From positions 1-64,000 of the forward strand of contig NZ_BMEQ01000006.1 in assembly GCF_014636775.1 (NCBI RefSeq): DNA of 64,000 nt, read 5' to 3'. The DNA comes from Kocuria dechangensis. GTDB lineage: Bacteria; Actinomycetota; Actinomycetes; Actinomycetales; Micrococcaceae. Made by a program: the position numbers and the translations under genes. The first letter of the stretch is position 1. Each line of letters opens with the position of its first letter. Below are positions 43,868 to 55,636 of the stretch, in pieces. The notes under the pieces are model-generated. The model made no database searches and had not been told where the DNA came from. It saw only the letters and a program-made list of their open reading frames with translations.

Positions 43868-45539
43868 ATGACGACGACGGCGCACCGCCGGGCGCGCCCT
43901 GTTCCCGGTGCCGATCGCACCGCTCCTGCAGGGGAGCGGGTGCTCGACGCCGGTGTCCGCGCAGAGGTGCGGGCCGTCGTCGGGGTGCTCGTGGACTCCG
44001 CCAGGGCCGAGGCGCAGGAGGCCGGGCGTCAGCTGCGCTGCCTCTACCGGCTCTGGCTGCTGGCGTGGGAGGACCGGGAGATCGACTGGATCTCCTCGGC
44101 GGAGGTCGGGAGTCGTCCCGGTCGAGGCCGACGAACGGGCCTGCTCCCTCCTGGAGACGGAGGACCAGCTCCTGCTCGACGTCGCCGACGAGATCGGCGC
44201 GGCGCTGAACCTGCCGGCGGCCACGGCGCTGGACAGGGTCCGGGAGGCCGTGGTGCTGGGCCTGCACCTGCCGGAGGTGCTGGAGGCGCTGGAGCAGGGC
44301 CGGTTCGGTGCCCGCCACGCGGCGGTGATCGCCGACCAGTGGCGCGAGCTCGTCGAGGACCCCGCGTCAGGCGAGGAAGCGCCACCGGAGGCCGTGCGCG
44401 GGCTCGTGGCCGAGCTGACGGCGCGGGCGCCGCACTGCACGGTGGCGCAGTTGCGTGCCGTGGCGCGCCGCCGTCGGGCGGTCCTGCTCGCCGAGACCCA
44501 GGAGCGGCGGCACCGTCGGGCGCTGGGGCAGCGGCGCGTGTGGGTGGAGCCCGGGGAGGACGGCACGGCCTGTCTGCACGCGGTGCTGGACGCGCCCACC
44601 GCGCTCGCGGTCCGGGACCGCCTCGACGCCCTGGTCGGCCGGCTGCGGCCTGCCGAGGAGCTGCGCGCGGCCGGGGAACTGCGCGCGGCCGGGGAACTGC
44701 ACGCGGCCGGGGCCCGGCGCACCGACGACCAGCTGCGGGCCGACGTCCTGGCCGACCTCCTGCTGGACGGGGAGCTGCCGGACGATCCCGACTTTCCGCG
44801 CGGGGTGCGGGGGCAGGTCTCGATCACGGTTCCCGTGCTCACCCTGCTCGCCCCGTCGGGCGCCGCGGGAACCGGCCCCGGCACCGACGGACGCGCCGCA
44901 CGGACCGACGCGCCGATCCTCTCCGGCTACGGGCCGATCGACCGGGAGACCGCGGAACAGCTCGCCGCGGGCGCGACGGCATGGCACCGGGTCCTCACGC
45001 ACCCGGTCACCGGCGTCGTCCTGGACCACGACCGCACGGTCTACGCGGTCCCGGCCGGCCTCCGGCGCCGGCTGCTGCTGCGGGACGGGACCTGCCGGTT
45101 CCCGGGGTGCCGTCGCCGGGCGGAGCGCTGCGACCTCGACCACACCGTCGCGTGGCAGGACGGTGGGCGGACGGCCGCGGACAACCTCGCGCACCTGTGC
45201 CGCCACCACCACCTCGTCAAGCACCGGGACGGAGCGCTGGGCCGGTGGCGGGTGCGGCAGCTGGGCCCCTCCCCCGGCGGAGGGGTGCTGGAGTGGACGT
45301 CACCGGGTGGACGGACGTACCGGACCGCCCCGGAGGGAGCCCTGCTGGAGGGGGCGCAGCCGGACGGAGTTGCTCCGGAGCAGGCTGGTCCGGAATGGGC
45401 TGGTCCAGAACGGGCCGGTCCGGAACGGGCCGCGGCGGTGATGGCCTCTTCTCCGGGTGCCGTGCCCGGGATCCCGTCATCAGGACCTGCGGATTCGCGG
45501 ACCGATGACGTCAACGTGCCGGATCCGCCGCCGTTTTGA
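43868..45539 (+). pseudogene. Frameshifted DUF222/HNH endonuclease-like gene
   Basis: The N-terminal part (43868-44107) reads in one frame up to IDWISSAEV. The rest (44112-45539) reads in the next frame from VVPVEADERACSLLETEDQ to the HNH domain. Skipping the seven bases 44105-44111 or 44108-44114 (gtc ggga gtc) restores one continuous protein. The HNH block CRFPGCRRRAERCDLDHTVAWQDGG then N and LCRHHH is intact, as is the DUF222 helical region. An 18-base repeat codes ELRAAGELRAAGELHAAG, and 15-base repeats code GPERAGPERA near the end. I infer an inactivated gene or a sequencing error; programmed shifting is less likely. Confidence 0.8.
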
Positions 45540-45835
45540 GCGGGGCACTGGCCGGAGCACCTCAGGTCCGACGTCTTCAGCCCGGGGACCCGTCGCGTCG
45601 GACGCCCTCAAGCCTGGATCTATCAGGCCGGAGACCCGTCGGGTCGGACGCCGCCAGGCCCGGCCCCTTCAGGCCGAGGCCCCTCGGGGCGGACGCTGTC
45701 AGGCCCGGACCCGACAGACCCGCCTCCCGCAGGCCGGGACCCGTCGCGTCGGACACCGTCAGGCCCCCACCTGTCAGAACCGGACCCGTCGCATCGAACA
45801 CCGTGTCAGGCCCCCACCTGTCAGACTCGATTCCT
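45540..45835. repeat. Degenerate repeat region (caggcccggacccgtc type)
   Basis: About 300 non-coding bases are built from imperfect, Pro/Arg-biased repeats with the recurring pieces gtcaggccc, gacccgtcgcgtcgga and caccgtcaggcccccacctgtcag, the last present twice. The spacing is irregular, near 30-45 bases. It fills the gap between the frameshifted HNH gene and the convergent mutarotase gene and runs into the mutarotase stop. Confidence 0.7.
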
Positions 45836-46711
45836 TCAGGCCGGCGGCTTCCCCGGGTCCTCGGGCGTGGTCTCGACGGACACCCGGTAGCCCATGCTGT
45901 GGGTCTGCCCCGGTTCCAGGCGCACGGCGTTCGCTCCGACGTTCGCGCCCTCCACGCAGACGAAGTCGGTCCAGCCGTCGGCGCCCACATCAGGGAGGGC
46001 CGCGGCCTTCTCGGCCCAGGGGTTCCACACCACGGTGTTCTGCGACCCGGTCTTGCGGATCCGCAGCACGCGGCCGAGCACGGGGTCCACGACCGCCACG
46101 TCGGCGGACGACTCGTAGACCCGGTCGACCTCTCCCTCGGGGGTGAGCTCGCCCTCCTGCACGCAACCGTCCTGGTCCAGGACCTTGTCGCGGTAGGCGG
46201 CCCCGTCGAGTCCCTCGACGCGGACCCGGTGCACGTCGCCCACCACGAGGTAGGCGTGCAGGGCCTCCTCGAAGTCGAAGGCGTGGTCGTCGGTGTTGGT
46301 CACGTTCAGCTGGAGCAGCAGCTCCGGGCCGAAGCGCACCGAGTACTCGGCCTCGAACCGGTGCGGGAACTGCTCCCGGTGGGCGGGGTCCTTGATGTCC
46401 GTGTCATGGAGCCGGTAGACGATCACGGCCTCGTGGTCGGAGGACTCGCGGGTCTCCACGTGCCACGGCGTCGTGCGGGCGAAGCCGTGCTTGGGCTCGC
46501 GGCCGCCCGAGGCGCCGTCCGCGAACCACGGGAAGCAGATCGGCACCCCGCCCCGGATGGGGCTGCCCTTCTCGAGAGCCGTGCTCGGGGACAGCCACAG
46601 CACCGGGGCGTGGCCCGTGGGGATCCAGTCGGTGACGTGCGCTCCCTGGTCGTAGACGGCGCCGGTGGCGTCCGCGCAGGAGAGGAGGCGGGGCTGGGGG
46701 AGTTGGCTCAT
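45836..46711 (-). CDS. D-hexose-6-phosphate mutarotase
   Basis: The 291-residue aldose-1-epimerase-like protein is of the YeaD group and interconverts alpha and beta hexose-6-phosphates. Typical blocks are SPIRGGVPICFPWFA, KHGFARTTPWHV with the catalytic His, EEALHAYLVVGDV and FVCVEGANV with the catalytic Glu. The ATG lies six bases after TAGCCT (46718-46723) and has no ribosome site, so it is probably leaderless. It is cytoplasmic. Confidence 0.9.
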   Translation of the reverse strand: MSQLPQPRLLSCADATGAVYDQGAHVTDWIPTGHAPVLWLSPSTALEKGSPIRGGVPICFPWFADGASGGREPKHGFARTTPWHVETRESSDHEAVIVYRLHDTDIKDPAHREQFPHRFEAEYSVRFGPELLLQLNVTNTDDHAFDFEEALHAYLVVGDVHRVRVEGLDGAAYRDKVLDQDGCVQEGELTPEGEVDRVYESSADVAVVDPVLGRVLRIRKTGSQNTVVWNPWAEKAAALPDVGADGWTDFVCVEGANVGANAVRLEPGQTHSMGYRVSVETTPEDPGKPPA

Positions 46712-46798
46712 GGCCCCAGGCTAGACGGAGGGCCCGGCCCCCGTCAGGAGGCCGGGCCCTCGGCGCCCGACGGCGCCGGTTGCGCGTTCGCTCGGACC

Positions 46799-46883
46799 GG
46801 GAGCGCACTCATTCCAGGAGTGCGCTCACACCAGGAGCGCAGTCAGACCAGGAGCGCGCTCACAACAGGAGTGCGCTCAGACC
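46799..46883. repeat. Tandem array, five 17-bp units
   Basis: Five units of exactly 17 bases follow the pattern RGGAGYGCRSTCANNMC, with a degenerate sixth at 46781-46798. It lies between the mutarotase start region and the end of the AGCS symporter gene, ending 20 bases before that stop. The unit length equals that of the array at 24.7 kb, but the sequence differs. Confidence 0.85.
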
Positions 46884-46902
46884 GGGCGCCGGTGCGTCAG
46901 GC

Positions 46903-48348
46903 TCAGACCCCGGTCCGCTCGTAGGAGTCGATGGCGCCGGGGCGGCCCTCCATGAACGTCTCCACCTGCTCGCGGTTCGCGCGGAGCTTGGGGTCGTTGT
47001 TCAGGTAGTGCTTTGTCTCCCGGGCGATCAGGCCGGAGAGGATGAGCAGCCCGACGAGGTTGGGGATGGCCATGAGCCCGTTCATCACGTCGGCGAAGTT
47101 CCACACGACCGCCAGCGGGATGGTGCAGCCCACGAACACCACGGCGGAGAACACCACGCGGTAGGGCATCACGGCCCCGCGGCCGAACAGCCGCTCCATG
47201 CAGCGCTCGCCGTAGTAGGCCCAGCCGAGGATGGTGGAGTACGCGAAGAGGATGAGGCCCAGCGTGACCACGAAGTGGCCCCACTCACCCGGCAGACCCT
47301 GGCTGAAGGCGTCCCCGGTCATGGTCGCGGCGAAGTCCTCGCCCTGCTCCCAGACACCGGTCGTGATGAGGACCAGGCCGGTGAAGGTCACCACGATGAT
47401 CGTGTCGATGAAGGTCTGGGTCATGGAGACCAGGCCCTGGCGGACGGGGTGGGTGGTCTGCGCGGCCGCCGCGGCGATGGCGGCCGAGCCCATGCCGGAC
47501 TCGTTGGAGAAGATGCCCCGGGCCACGCCCATCTGCACCGCGAGCATGATGGCCGAGCCGGCGAAGCCGCCGACCGCGGCGGTGCCGGTGAAGGCGTCGG
47601 TGAAGATCAGGGCGATCGCCTGCGGGATGGCCGTGACGTTCACCAGCAGGATGACCATGGCGCTCAGCACGTAGAAGAGGATCATGAACGGCACGAGGCC
47701 GGCGGTGACCTTGCCGATGGACTTGATGCCGCCCACCAGGACGGCCAGCGTCAGCGCGGCCAGCACGATGCCGGTGATCCAGGTCGGCAGCCCGAAGGAG
47801 CTCTCGACGTTCGAGGCGATGGCGTTGCCCTGGGTCATGTTGCCGATCCCGAAGGCGGCCAGTGCCGCGGCGACCGCGAAGAAGAGACCGAGGAACTTGC
47901 CGAAGCCGTTGCGGATGCCGCGCTCCAGGTAGTACTGCGGGCCACCGGAGATCTCGCCCTTCGCGTCCGTGGTGCGGAAGCGGACGCCGAGGAACGCCTC
48001 GGAGTACTTGGAGGCCATGCCCAGCAGGCCGGTGACCCACATCCAGAACAGCGCGCCGGGGCCGCCGATCGAGATCGCGGTCGCCACGCCCACGATGTTG
48101 CCGGTGCCCACGGTCGCGGCGAGCGCCGTGGTCAGGGCCTGGAACTGGGAGACGTCGCCGCCGCGGGCGTCCGCGTCCTTGCGCTCGAACAGGGCCAGCC
48201 GCAGGGCGGAGCCCAGCTTGCGGAACTGCAGTCCGCCGAGGCGGAAGGTCAGGTACAGGCCGGTGAGCAGCAGCAGTGGGATGAGGACGAACGGCCCCCA
48301 GATGATGCCGCCCAGCGTGCCGAGGGCGGTCTCAATGGACTCGAGCAT
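46903..48348 (-). CDS. Alanine/glycine:cation symporter (AGCS family)
   Basis: The 481-residue membrane transporter has about 11 helices and imports alanine or glycine with sodium. Family signatures are [47 protein letters not shown] and RGIFSNESGMGSAAIAAAAA. The ATG at 48348 has GGGAG five bases upstream; the upstream in-frame extension is not conserved. The C-terminal 30 residues are cytoplasmic and charged. Confidence 0.93.
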   Translation of the reverse strand: MLESIETALGTLGGIIWGPFVLIPLLLLTGLYLTFRLGGLQFRKLGSALRLALFERKDADARGGDVSQFQALTTALAATVGTGNIVGVATAISIGGPGALFWMWVTGLLGMASKYSEAFLGVRFRTTDAKGEISGGPQYYLERGIRNGFGKFLGLFFAVAAALAAFGIGNMTQGNAIASNVESSFGLPTWITGIVLAALTLAVLVGGIKSIGKVTAGLVPFMILFYVLSAMVILLVNVTAIPQAIALIFTDAFTGTAAVGGFAGSAIMLAVQMGVARGIFSNESGMGSAAIAAAAAQTTHPVRQGLVSMTQTFIDTIIVVTFTGLVLITTGVWEQGEDFAATMTGDAFSQGLPGEWGHFVVTLGLILFAYSTILGWAYYGERCMERLFGRGAVMPYRVVFSAVVFVGCTIPLAVVWNFADVMNGLMAIPNLVGLLILSGLIARETKHYLNNDPKLRANREQVETFMEGRPGAIDSYERTGV

Positions 48349-48505
48349 GTGGTCTCCCGTGGGTGTCGGGTGGATCGGGGAAGCGGAACGGAGGGCGAAT
48401 GTGACCTCCGTCTCGGCTGGACGAATCAAATCACACGTCGGCCCCGAGCACGAACATCCGCCGCTCCGGAGGACCTCAGTGTCGCCCCGGACCGTTTCCC
48501 CGGTG

Positions 48506-49771
48506 TTACGCGGCGGTAAGGGGACCGCGGCCTGCGGGCGGGCCGCCCGAGAGCCGGCGGGCCAGCAGCACCGCGACCAGGGCGAGCACCGAGCAGACGG
48601 CCATCGACACGGCCATGGGCACCGCGGTGTGCTGGCCCGCGAGCCCGGTCAGCGGGCTGACGAGCCCGCCCATCAGGAACTGGACCAGGCCCAGCACCGC
48701 CGACCCCGCACCGGCCCGGCCGGGCACCCGCGACTGGGCGAGCGCCACCGCGTTGCCCATGGTGAAACCGATGCAGGACTGGCCCACGAACAGGTGCGCC
48801 AGCGTGGTCCACCCGGTGATCCCCACCAGGATCAGGCCGAGGCCCAGGAGGTTGACCGTGCACATGACCACGACCGCGGCGCGCAGGATCGTGCCGGGCT
48901 CCACGCTGTCGACCAGACGGGTGTTGACCACGGCCCCCAGGATCGACCCCCCGGCGTTGACCGCGAAGACCGCGGAGTAGCCGAGCGCCGAGTAGCCGAG
49001 CACGTTCTGCACCACGAAGGACGAGGCGGAGATGTAGGAGAACAGGGAGCCGAACACCAGGCCGAAGGTCAGCGCGTAGGCCATGAACGACGGGGTGCGC
49101 AGCACCCTCCAGGAGCCGGCGACGACGGCGCCGACCCCGCCGCGGTGGCGCTCGTGCCGCGGCAGGGTCTCCGGGACCACGAGCACCGAGCACGCGAGCA
49201 TCAGGAGGCCGAACCCGGCGAGCACCCAGAAGACGGTCTGCCACGGGGCCACGGTGGCGATCACCCCGCCCAGCAGCGGTGCCACGACCGGTGCGAGGGA
49301 CGTGATGGTCGCGAGGATCGAGAACAGCTTGGCGGCCTGGCGCCCGGTGGCGATGTCCGAGACCACGGCCCGGGCGATCACCACGCCCGCCGCACCGGCG
49401 GCGCCCTGCACCGCGCGCAGCACCATGACCGTCCCGATGGTCGGGGCCAGCACCACCGCGACGGAGCTGAGCAGGAACAGCACGTTGCCCGCGACCATGA
49501 GCCGGTGCCGGCCCAGCACGTCGGACACGGGCCCGAGCAGGAACTGTCCGAGGGCCATGCCGACCATGTAGGTGGTCAGGGTCAGCTGCACCGCGGAGGC
49601 CGACGCCCCGTAGTACCCGGCCATGGCCGGCATGGAGGCCAGGTACATGTCCGTGGCCATCGGGCTCACCGCGCTGAGGATGCCCAGCGCCGCCACCAGC
49701 ACGACCCGGTCCTTGCCGCCGGAGAGGCCCAGCCGGGATCGGACGACGTCGTCGGGGGTCGGTGAGCTCAT
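48506..49771 (-). CDS. Bcr/CflA-type multidrug MFS exporter
   Basis: The 421-residue protein has 12 membrane helices. The N-terminal SPMATDMYLASMPAM is the signature of Bcr/CflA drug exporters, and LGPVSDVLGRHRLM matches MFS motif A (GxLaDrxGrrxx). It probably exports bicyclomycin- or chloramphenicol-like compounds or sulfonamides. The ATG at 49771 was chosen for this conserved beginning; the frame extends upstream without similarity. It is divergent from the LOG-family gene. Confidence 0.9.
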   Translation of the reverse strand: MSSPTPDDVVRSRLGLSGGKDRVVLVAALGILSAVSPMATDMYLASMPAMAGYYGASASAVQLTLTTYMVGMALGQFLLGPVSDVLGRHRLMVAGNVLFLLSSVAVVLAPTIGTVMVLRAVQGAAGAAGVVIARAVVSDIATGRQAAKLFSILATITSLAPVVAPLLGGVIATVAPWQTVFWVLAGFGLLMLACSVLVVPETLPRHERHRGGVGAVVAGSWRVLRTPSFMAYALTFGLVFGSLFSYISASSFVVQNVLGYSALGYSAVFAVNAGGSILGAVVNTRLVDSVEPGTILRAAVVVMCTVNLLGLGLILVGITGWTTLAHLFVGQSCIGFTMGNAVALAQSRVPGRAGAGSAVLGLVQFLMGGLVSPLTGLAGQHTAVPMAVSMAVCSVLALVAVLLARRLSGGPPAGRGPLTAA

Positions 49772-49935
49772 GGGCCGTCCTTGGGGCGCGGGGAGTCGGA
49801 AGCTGTCCCATGCTAGCGGCGCGGGGGACGCTGCCCGCCCCGGCGAGGAGCTGGTGCAGAGCCGGGCGCAGAGCTGGTGCAGGGCCGGGCGCGGGGCCGG
49901 CGCAGGGCGCTCTCGGCGCCTGGGAGAATGCCCCC

Positions 49936-50550
49936 ATGAGACTTGCCGTGTACACCGGGGCATCCTTGGGCTCCGACCCCCAGTTCGTCGAGGCCGCCCG
50001 GGCCTTCGCCACCGCTCTCGCCCGCCGCGGAGTGGGCATCGTCTACGGCGGAGGGCACGTGGGCCTGATGGGCGCCGTCGCCGACGCCGCGCTCGCAGCC
50101 GGCGGCGAGGTGATCGGGGTGATGCCGCAGTCCCTGGTCGACGACGAGACCGCCCACACGGGCCTGACCGAGCTGCGGGTGGTGCAGACCATGCACGAGC
50201 GCAAGGCGGGGATGGCCGACCTCGCGGACGGCTTCGTCGCGCTGCCCGGCGGGCTGGGCACCCTGGAGGAGATCTTCGAGGCCTGGACCTGGCTCCAGCT
50301 CGGCGTGCACGCCAAGCCGGTGGGCTTCCTCAACGTCTCCGGGTACTGGACGCCCCTGCTGGACGCGGTCGCCTCGATGTCCGCGGCCGGGCTCGTGCGT
50401 CCCGACTACCTGGCCGCCGCCGTGGTCGCCGAGGACGCGGACGAGCTGCTGGCCCGTTTCGCCGGGTGGCAGGCGCCGCGCCGGCGCTGGGCCGAGCGGG
50501 CCGTTCCCGGCGCCGACGCGCCCGTGACCCGTCCTGCCCCTAGGATGTAG
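49936..50550 (+). CDS. LOG-family protein (TIGR00730)
   Basis: The 204-residue nucleotide-binding protein is of the LOG (cytokinin riboside 5'-monophosphate phosphoribohydrolase) family. The motifs are VYGGGHVGLMG near residue 37 and ALPGGLGTLEEIFE near residue 105, with the catalytic Arg/Glu in MHERKAGM. It cleaves N6-modified or plain AMP to the base and ribose-5-phosphate. The ATG lies six bases after the -10-like GAGAAT with no ribosome site. The trmB gene follows four bases after its stop. Confidence 0.92.
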   Translation: MRLAVYTGASLGSDPQFVEAARAFATALARRGVGIVYGGGHVGLMGAVADAALAAGGEVIGVMPQSLVDDETAHTGLTELRVVQTMHERKAGMADLADGFVALPGGLGTLEEIFEAWTWLQLGVHAKPVGFLNVSGYWTPLLDAVASMSAAGLVRPDYLAAAVVAEDADELLARFAGWQAPRRRWAERAVPGADAPVTRPAPRM

Positions 50551-50554
50551 GGCG

Positions 50555-51346
50555 ATGACCGAGCAGACACCCTCCCCCGCCGAGGGGCCCGCGCAGGGCC
50601 CCGTCCCCGAGGCGTTCCACCGCCAGCCGTACTCCTTCGTGCGCCGCGGCGACCGCCTCACCGCCCGCCGCCAGAAGGCGTGGGACGACTGGGCGCCCAG
50701 CCGGGTGCTCGACGTCCCGCGCGTGCGCACGGACACCTCCGTGCACCCGGACCACGACTTCGACGCCGCCGCCGCATTCGGGTGCGAGGCGCCCCTGGTG
50801 GTGGAGATCGGCTCGGGGCTGGGCGAGGCCATCGTGAACGCCGCCGCCCAGGAGCCCGGCCGGAACTACCTCGCCGTCGAGGTGTACAAGCCCGGGATCG
50901 CGGACCTGCTGCTCAAGGCGAGCCAGGCCGGCGTGGACAACGTCCGGGTGGTGCAGGCCAACGCCCCCGAGGTCCTGGAGCACATGCTCGCCCCGGCCTC
51001 GGTCGACGAGCTGTGGGTGTTCTTCCCGGACCCGTGGCACAAGACCCGCCACCACAAGCGGCGCCTGGTCTCCCCCGCGTTCGCGGAGCTCGCCGCCCGG
51101 GTGCTGAGGCCGGGCGGACTGTGGCGCCTCGCCACGGACTGGCAGGAGTACGCGCTGGTGATGCGCGAGGTGCTCGACGCGTCCCCGCACTTCGAGAACC
51201 TCCACCCCGGCCCGCTCGCCGACGACGCCCGGCCCGACGTGGGCTGGGCCCCCCGCTGGGAGGGCAGGATCCTGACGAGCTTCGAGCGCAAGGCGCAGGA
51301 GGCCGGCCGCGTCCCGCGCGACCTGACCTACCGCCGCCTGCCCTGA
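50555..51346 (+). CDS. trmB: tRNA (guanine-46-N7)-methyltransferase
   Basis: The 263-residue SAM-dependent enzyme methylates G46 in tRNA variable loops. The SAM-binding block is LVVEIGSGLGEAIVNAA near residue 82; the family signature VFFPDPWHKTRHHKRRLV follows near residue 155, and RPGGLWRLATDWQEY completes the core. The N-terminal 70 residues carry the usual basic segment SFVRRGDRLTARRQKAWD. A TAGGAT element just before the ATG hints at an internal leaderless promoter besides read-through from the LOG gene. Confidence 0.95.
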   Translation: MTEQTPSPAEGPAQGPVPEAFHRQPYSFVRRGDRLTARRQKAWDDWAPSRVLDVPRVRTDTSVHPDHDFDAAAAFGCEAPLVVEIGSGLGEAIVNAAAQEPGRNYLAVEVYKPGIADLLLKASQAGVDNVRVVQANAPEVLEHMLAPASVDELWVFFPDPWHKTRHHKRRLVSPAFAELAARVLRPGGLWRLATDWQEYALVMREVLDASPHFENLHPGPLADDARPDVGWAPRWEGRILTSFERKAQEAGRVPRDLTYRRLP

Positions 51347-51374
51347 GCACGGGCACCGGCCCGGGACGGGGCGC

Positions 51375-51812
51375 TCAGCGGCCCTGCTGCGGGGGCCGGT
51401 AGAGCACGACGGCCTGCGAGATCTTCCGGGCGCGGGGCCGCGAGCCGCGCGCCATCCGGACGATGTCCCCGCCGACGCCGGCGGCGAAGATCCGGGAGGA
51501 CTCCTCGGCCCGCTCCCGGGCCTCCTCGAGCTCCCTCGTCAGCTCCGTGACCCTGGACCGCAGGGCGGCGACCTGGTTCTCCAGCTGCAGGATCCGCCGG
51601 ATCCCCTCGAGGGACACCCCCTGCTGGGACAGCACCTGGATCTGCTGCAGCTTCTCGATGTCGCGCTGCGAGTAGCGGCGCGCCCGGCCGGGCGCCCGGG
51701 ACGGCTTGACCAGGCCCAGTCTGTCGTACTGGCGCAGCGTCTGCGGGTGCATGTCCGCGATCTCCGCGGCCACGGAGATCACGAACAGCGGCTGGTCGGC
51801 GTCCAGGGCCAT
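51375..51812 (-). CDS. hspR: Heat-shock repressor HspR (MerR family)
   Basis: The 145-residue protein has an N-terminal MerR winged helix (PLFVISVAAEIADMHPQTLRQYDRLGLVKPSR) and a coiled-coil LENQVAALRSRVTELTRELEEARE. A basic tail ends LYRPPQQGR. It represses dnaK-operon and clpB genes by binding HAIR sites with DnaK as co-repressor. It is the last gene of dnaK-grpE-dnaJ-hspR, one base after dnaJ. Matching HAIR sites lie upstream of dnaK and clpB in this window. Confidence 0.95.
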   Translation of the reverse strand: MALDADQPLFVISVAAEIADMHPQTLRQYDRLGLVKPSRAPGRARRYSQRDIEKLQQIQVLSQQGVSLEGIRRILQLENQVAALRSRVTELTRELEEARERAEESSRIFAAGVGGDIVRMARGSRPRARKISQAVVLYRPPQQGR

Positions 51813-51813
51813 C

Positions 51814-52830
51814 TCAGACCTGCGCCTTCCGGGCCAGGTCGGCCCGCGGGTCCTCGCTCGCGGTCGCCTCGGCGAACGCGCGGACGGCGGCCCGGGCCTC
51901 CTCGTCCAGCTCGGCCGGGACGTGCACCTCGACGGTCACGATGAGGTTGCCCGTGCCCTTCGACGTGGTGAAGCCGCGGCCCTTGACGCGGAACCGGCGG
52001 CCCGACGACGTGCCCTCCGGGACCTTGACCCGCACGGTGCCGCCGTCGAGCGTGGGCACCTCGATCGTGGCGCCGAGCGCCGCCTCGGGGAACGTGATCG
52101 GCACGGTGACCTCGACGTCGTCCGTGCCCGGCACCCGGGTGAAGAACGGGTGGGGGCGCACGTGCACGGTGACGTAGAGGTCGCCGGAACCGCCGGGCCC
52201 GGAGTGGCCCTTGCCCGCCAGCTTGAGCTTCTGCCCGTCCCGCACGCCCTGCGGCACCCGCACGGTGGTCTCCTGGCCGTTGCCGCGGCGCAGCTTGACG
52301 GTGGTGCCGTGGACCGCGGAACGGAACGGGATGGTGGTCTCCGTCCGGATGTCCTCGCCGCGCGCGGGCGGGGCCTGGCGGCCGCCGTAGCCCCCGGGCG
52401 CGCCGTACCCGCCGGGACCGCCGAACTGGGAGAACAGGTCCTCGAAGCCGGGCCCGCCGCCGTAGCCTCCGCCACCGGTGGTGGTGTAGGTGGTGCGACG
52501 GCGTCCGCCGCCGCCGAAGATGTCGCCGAAGAGGTCCTCGAAGTTCGCGGACCCGCCGGCGCCACTGGGACCCCCGGCGGTGAAGCGGGCGCCGGAGCCC
52601 ATGGCGCGGATCGCGTCGTACTGCTTGCGCTCCTCGGGATCGGACAGGACGGAGTTGGCCTCCGTGATGTCCTTGAACCTCCGCTCGGCCTCCGGGTCCC
52701 CCTGGTTCTGGTCCGGGTGGTACTGGCGGGCGAGCTTGCGGTACGCCTTCTTGATGTCGGCGTCGGACGCGTCCTTGGAGACGCCGAGGATGCTGTAGAA
52801 GTCCTTGTCGATCCAGTCCTGGCTGGCCAT
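51814..52830 (-). CDS. dnaJ: DnaJ-family co-chaperone lacking the zinc domain
   Basis: The 338-residue protein has a J domain (about residues 9-73) with the HPD motif in RQYHPDQN. A Gly/Phe-rich linker to about residue 165 follows, then two beta-sandwich substrate domains (PFRSAVHGTTVKLRR onward). There is no CxxCxGxG repeat and no Cys at all, so it is a class-B (CbpA-like) DnaJ although it occupies the dnaK operon. AGGAGG lies five bases before the ATG at 52830. It stimulates DnaK ATPase and delivers substrates. Confidence 0.93.
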   Translation of the reverse strand: MASQDWIDKDFYSILGVSKDASDADIKKAYRKLARQYHPDQNQGDPEAERRFKDITEANSVLSDPEERKQYDAIRAMGSGARFTAGGPSGAGGSANFEDLFGDIFGGGGRRRTTYTTTGGGGYGGGPGFEDLFSQFGGPGGYGAPGGYGGRQAPPARGEDIRTETTIPFRSAVHGTTVKLRRGNGQETTVRVPQGVRDGQKLKLAGKGHSGPGGSGDLYVTVHVRPHPFFTRVPGTDDVEVTVPITFPEAALGATIEVPTLDGGTVRVKVPEGTSSGRRFRVKGRGFTTSKGTGNLIVTVEVHVPAELDEEARAAVRAFAEATASEDPRADLARKAQV

Positions 52831-52929
52831 GACGCCTCCTTTCTGTGGGGCCGGTCGGGGACCCGCCGTCGGCGGGCCCGCGGATGGGGAGTCCTGCGGT
52901 GGTCCCCGCTCCCGCGGGGACCGGGGACG

Positions 52930-52961
52930 GGAGGGGAGGCCCGTTGCCGGACCTCCCCTCC
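52930..52961 (-). terminator. Hairpin in the grpE-dnaJ gap
   Basis: Arms 52930-52939 and 52952-52961 (ggaggggagg with cctcccctcc) pair perfectly with a 12-base loop in the 159-base gap between grpE and dnaJ. It may attenuate or stabilise part of the heat-shock message. No T-tract follows. Confidence 0.45.
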
Positions 52962-52989
52962 TCACGTCTCGGTCAGGCCTGGACCGGCC

Positions 52990-55556
<2,567 letters not shown>

Positions 55557-55563
55557 TCAGGGT

Positions 55564-55584
55564 CTTGAGTTTTCCTGGCTCAAG
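55564..55584 (-). promoter_or_regulatory. HAIR operator 1 of dnaK
   Basis: CTTGAGT-N7-GCTCAAG differs from the consensus CTTGAGT-N7-ACTCAAG at one position. It lies just downstream of the TTGACA -35 element at 55605-55610, in the -10/start region on the minus strand. Confidence 0.9.
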
Positions 55585-55615
55585 TCTGCCACGTGAGCAT
55601 CCGATGTCAAGTTAA

Positions 55616-55636
55616 GTTGAGTGTCCTCCACTCAAC
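55616..55636 (-). promoter_or_regulatory. HAIR operator 2 of dnaK
   Basis: GTTGAGT-N7-ACTCAAC is a symmetric HAIR variant immediately upstream of the TTGACA -35. With operator 1 it brackets the promoter, 52 bases apart centre to centre. Confidence 0.88.
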
